Positions 62,698 through 64,000 of a stretch of DNA of 64,000 nt are shown in pieces; positions within the stretch are counted from its first letter, which is position 1, and each line of letters opens with the position of its first letter. Origin of the DNA: Saprospiraceae bacterium. Its GTDB lineage: Bacteria > Bacteroidota > Bacteroidia > Chitinophagales > Saprospiraceae. The DNA is taken from assembly GCA_016715965.1 (NCBI GenBank), contig JADJXG010000001.1:3539501-3603500 (forward strand), written 5' to 3'. Position numbers and translations under genes: made by a program. The notes below the pieces were generated by a model. That model was not told the DNA's origin. It did not search any database and was given only the letters and a program-made list of their open reading frames with translations.

Positions 62698-62729
62698 CAA
62701 AGATACAATACATGAGGGCAATGGGCAAA
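62698..62729 (-). promoter_or_regulatory. gyrA promoter (TTTG-N20-TATCTTTG)
   Basis: On the minus strand TTTG (62729-62726) is followed after exactly 20 bases by TATCTTTG (62705-62698). This is a full match to the Bacteroidota TTTG/TAnnTTTG promoter. Transcription from about 62694 gives a leader of about 25 bases. Confidence 0.85.
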
Positions 62730-62808
62730 AAAACAATCTCTTTTTTTAAGATATTAATTTCTGACAATGTAAGTCTTATATATTTAATATTATTTAATAT
62801 ATAAAGGC

Positions 62809-62840
62809 TTAATATTCCTAATGGAATCCTCCTATCTTTG
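62809..62840 (+). promoter_or_regulatory. ubiE/menG promoter (TTAA-N20-TATCTTTG)
   Basis: The -7 element TATCTTTG (62833-62840) matches TAnnTTTG, with TTAA exactly 20 bases upstream (62809-62812). Transcription from about 62844 leaves 9 bases to the ATG at 62853 or 18 to the ATG at 62862. Confidence 0.6.
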
Positions 62841-62861
62841 CAGTTTGATAAAATGCGATTC

Positions 62862-63590
62862 ATGCAGGTCAAACCCTATATTCACGAAAACGATTCTAAA
62901 AAAGCACAGGTCCAAAAAATGTTTGACAAAATTTCTCCTGTGTATGATTTTTTAAATGGATTTTTATCGCTTGGAATAGACCGCGTCTGGAGAAAAAAAG
63001 CATTGAAGTATATTCCGGCAGAAACTTCCAATCTTTTAGATGTTGCAACAGGGACAGGGGCTTTGGCCATTCAGGCGGCAAAAACGCATCCTTCTGTACA
63101 AATCATAGGAGTGGACATATCAGAAGGAATGATCCAGTCAGGTATTCAGAAAATAAATCAGAAGAATCTCCACTCCAGAATTTCTCTTCGGACAGGCGAT
63201 AGCGAAAACCTTGATTTTGCAGAGGGTTCTTTTCAATGCGTTACTGCTGCTTTTGGGGTGAGAAATTTTGAAAATTTGAACAAAGGATTGACGGAAATGT
63301 ACCGGGTGCTTTCAAAAGGAGGGCGGTGTATCGTACTTGAATTCTCAAAACCCAGAATTTTTCCATTCAAACAAATATTTGGTTTTTATTTTCGTTATTT
63401 ATTGCCTTTTACTGGAAAACTCATTTCCAAAGATCCGCGTGCTTACAGTTATTTGTACGAATCCGTTCAGCTGTTTCCGGATTATGGAAATTTTGTGGCT
63501 CAGATGGAAAAGGCGGGATTTACAAATTGCTTTTACAAATCACTCAGTTTAGGAATATGTTGTATTTACATTGGCGAAAAGTCATCCTGA
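62862..63590 (+). CDS. ubiE: Demethylmenaquinone methyltransferase UbiE/MenG
   Basis: This enzyme makes the last C-methylation in menaquinone synthesis. The protein of about 242 residues has the family opening KMFDKISPVYDFLNGFLSLG, the AdoMet motif LLDVATGTGALA, and GVRNFENLNKGLTEMYRVL followed by GGRCIVLEFSKP. ATG 62862 is chosen because relatives start a few residues before KPY; ATG 62853 is also possible. With mqnD it marks a futalosine-type menaquinone route, or at least menaquinone use. It overlaps the downstream porT start by 34 bases. Confidence 0.93.
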   Translation: MQVKPYIHENDSKKAQVQKMFDKISPVYDFLNGFLSLGIDRVWRKKALKYIPAETSNLLDVATGTGALAIQAAKTHPSVQIIGVDISEGMIQSGIQKINQKNLHSRISLRTGDSENLDFAEGSFQCVTAAFGVRNFENLNKGLTEMYRVLSKGGRCIVLEFSKPRIFPFKQIFGFYFRYLLPFTGKLISKDPRAYSYLYESVQLFPDYGNFVAQMEKAGFTNCFYKSLSLGICCIYIGEKSS

Positions 63591-64000
63591 TTGCTCTGTT
63601 TTCATTCATTGCAACAGAATTTTTTGCACAGAGCAGACAACACAGTTACAATTATGAAGGATTCCGGAGAAAAGACCATTATTTTGGCTTGACCTTAGGA
63701 TACAACCAATCCGGTTATAAAATCGAACATGGAAGAACTCTAAGACCTGGTGGTGTTTTCCGGGTCAACAACAGTGTATCCAATGGTGGATTGACTCTCT
63801 GCATGATCACCAATTTCAAAATTGGCGAATACGTGGATTACAGAATTTTACCTTCAATTTCACTTTCTTACCGAACCCTGACATTTACACCTTCTGCCGG
63901 TGGCCCAATCAAAGAACACAAGATCGAATCAGTTTTTGGTGAAATCCCAATGATTGTAAGATTCACCTCTGCTCCTTACAAGGATTTTAGAGTATTTATG
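63557..64000 (+). CDS. porT: PorT family type IX secretion protein (partial, cut by window end)
   Basis: From ATG 63557 an open frame runs to the window end with no stop (148 codons visible). It begins with a hydrophobic signal segment (about 6-22, ending EFFAQ), then RRKDHYFGLTLGYNQSGY and GGLTLCMITNFKIGEYVDYRI with LPSISLSYRTLTF, which matches the PorT outer-membrane barrel of the T9SS. porT next to ubiE is a recurring Bacteroidota arrangement. The start lies within the end of ubiE, which suggests coupled expression. It would serve the T9SS cargo proteins found in this window. Confidence 0.85.
   Translation, partial: MLYLHWRKVILIALFSFIATEFFAQSRQHSYNYEGFRRKDHYFGLTLGYNQSGYKIEHGRTLRPGGVFRVNNSVSNGGLTLCMITNFKIGEYVDYRILPSISLSYRTLTFTPSAGGPIKEHKIESVFGEIPMIVRFTSAPYKDFRVFM

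Noticed and set aside
1..64000. Search for defence systems, prophage, IS elements, integrons, CRISPR and tRNA or rRNA genes
   Set aside because: No nuclease-transposase, integrase, repeat-spacer or cloverleaf signals were seen; the window is ordinary chromosomal content.

Overview
This window looks like chromosomal DNA of a Bacteroidota bacterium, most likely of the Saprospiria lineage, although the genus cannot be read from the sequence. The evidence is low G+C with an almost complete lack of Shine-Dalgarno signals, promoters of the Bacteroidota type (-7 element TAnnTTTG, sometimes with TTTG at -33), a fused LpxC-FabZ gene, menaquinone biosynthesis (MqnD, UbiE/MenG), and many secreted proteins with type IX secretion (T9SS) C-terminal sorting domains. 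The start of porT, a T9SS component, runs off the right edge. No tRNA, rRNA, CRISPR, insertion sequence, prophage or integrase was seen.

Layout. 1-2.7 kb: two glycosyltransferases (the first cut by the window edge) and ribB with a decayed RibA-like tail. 2.8-5.1 kb: fsa-type aldolase, the SRP RNA gene, an RluA-type pseudouridine synthase and mqnD; the last two diverge from one shared CATG. 5.1-8.8 kb: two similar small promoter-hairpin units, alanine dehydrogenase, a small HTH protein, a DUF3810 protein and thioredoxin. 8.9-11 kb: a DUF58 protein, PPK2 and an Hsp15-like S4 protein. 11.1-15.5 kb (minus): lipid A operon lpxD - lpxC/fabZ - lpxA, then an ABC ATPase and an unknown protein. 15.7-23.4 kb: a TMTC-like membrane glycosyltransferase with TPRs, recN, fabI, a T9SS cargo protein and a porin-like protein. 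23.4-27.8 kb (minus): yaaA, a penicillin-acylase-type hydrolase and two small envelope proteins. 28-32 kb: exported DUF1800 and DUF1501 proteins and a T9SS cargo protein. 32.1-40.3 kb: YceI, a methyltransferase, the tyrosine-degradation pair hmgA-hppD, and two large T9SS cargo proteins. 40.5-45.3 kb: ccmE-ccmF cytochrome c maturation with three downstream genes. 45.6-50.6 kb: NAD(P)HX repair, an HU/SPOR membrane protein, kdsA and an FAD oxidoreductase. 50.6-58.6 kb: a fasciclin T9SS protein, an SDR/SRPBCC pair, an acyl-CoA carboxylase beta subunit, envelope proteins, a MazG-like protein and a kelch T9SS protein. 58.8-64 kb: a TPR protein, gyrA, ubiE and porT (partial).

Most genes are core metabolism or envelope biogenesis. 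LpxD, LpxC-FabZ, LpxA and KdsA build lipid A and KDO; MqnD and UbiE belong to the futalosine menaquinone route; CcmE and CcmF mature cytochromes c; PorT would serve the six or more T9SS substrates encoded here. I found no defence island or clearly new multi-gene system. The least ordinary signals are regulatory: (i) two small units upstream of ald that share an 18-nt promoter-proximal repeat, each followed by a terminator-like hairpin; (ii) genes whose predicted -7 element touches or nearly touches the start codon (lpxD, ccmE, mqnD, rluA), implying leaderless or very short leaders; (iii) the back-to-back rluA/mqnD start; and (iv) a recurring TTAA at the -33 position of several TAnnTTTG promoters. 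Among the proteins, the notable ones are RibB with a RibA-like domain lacking its zinc cysteines, CcmE with Cys in place of the heme-binding His, and an SDR without its catalytic Tyr.
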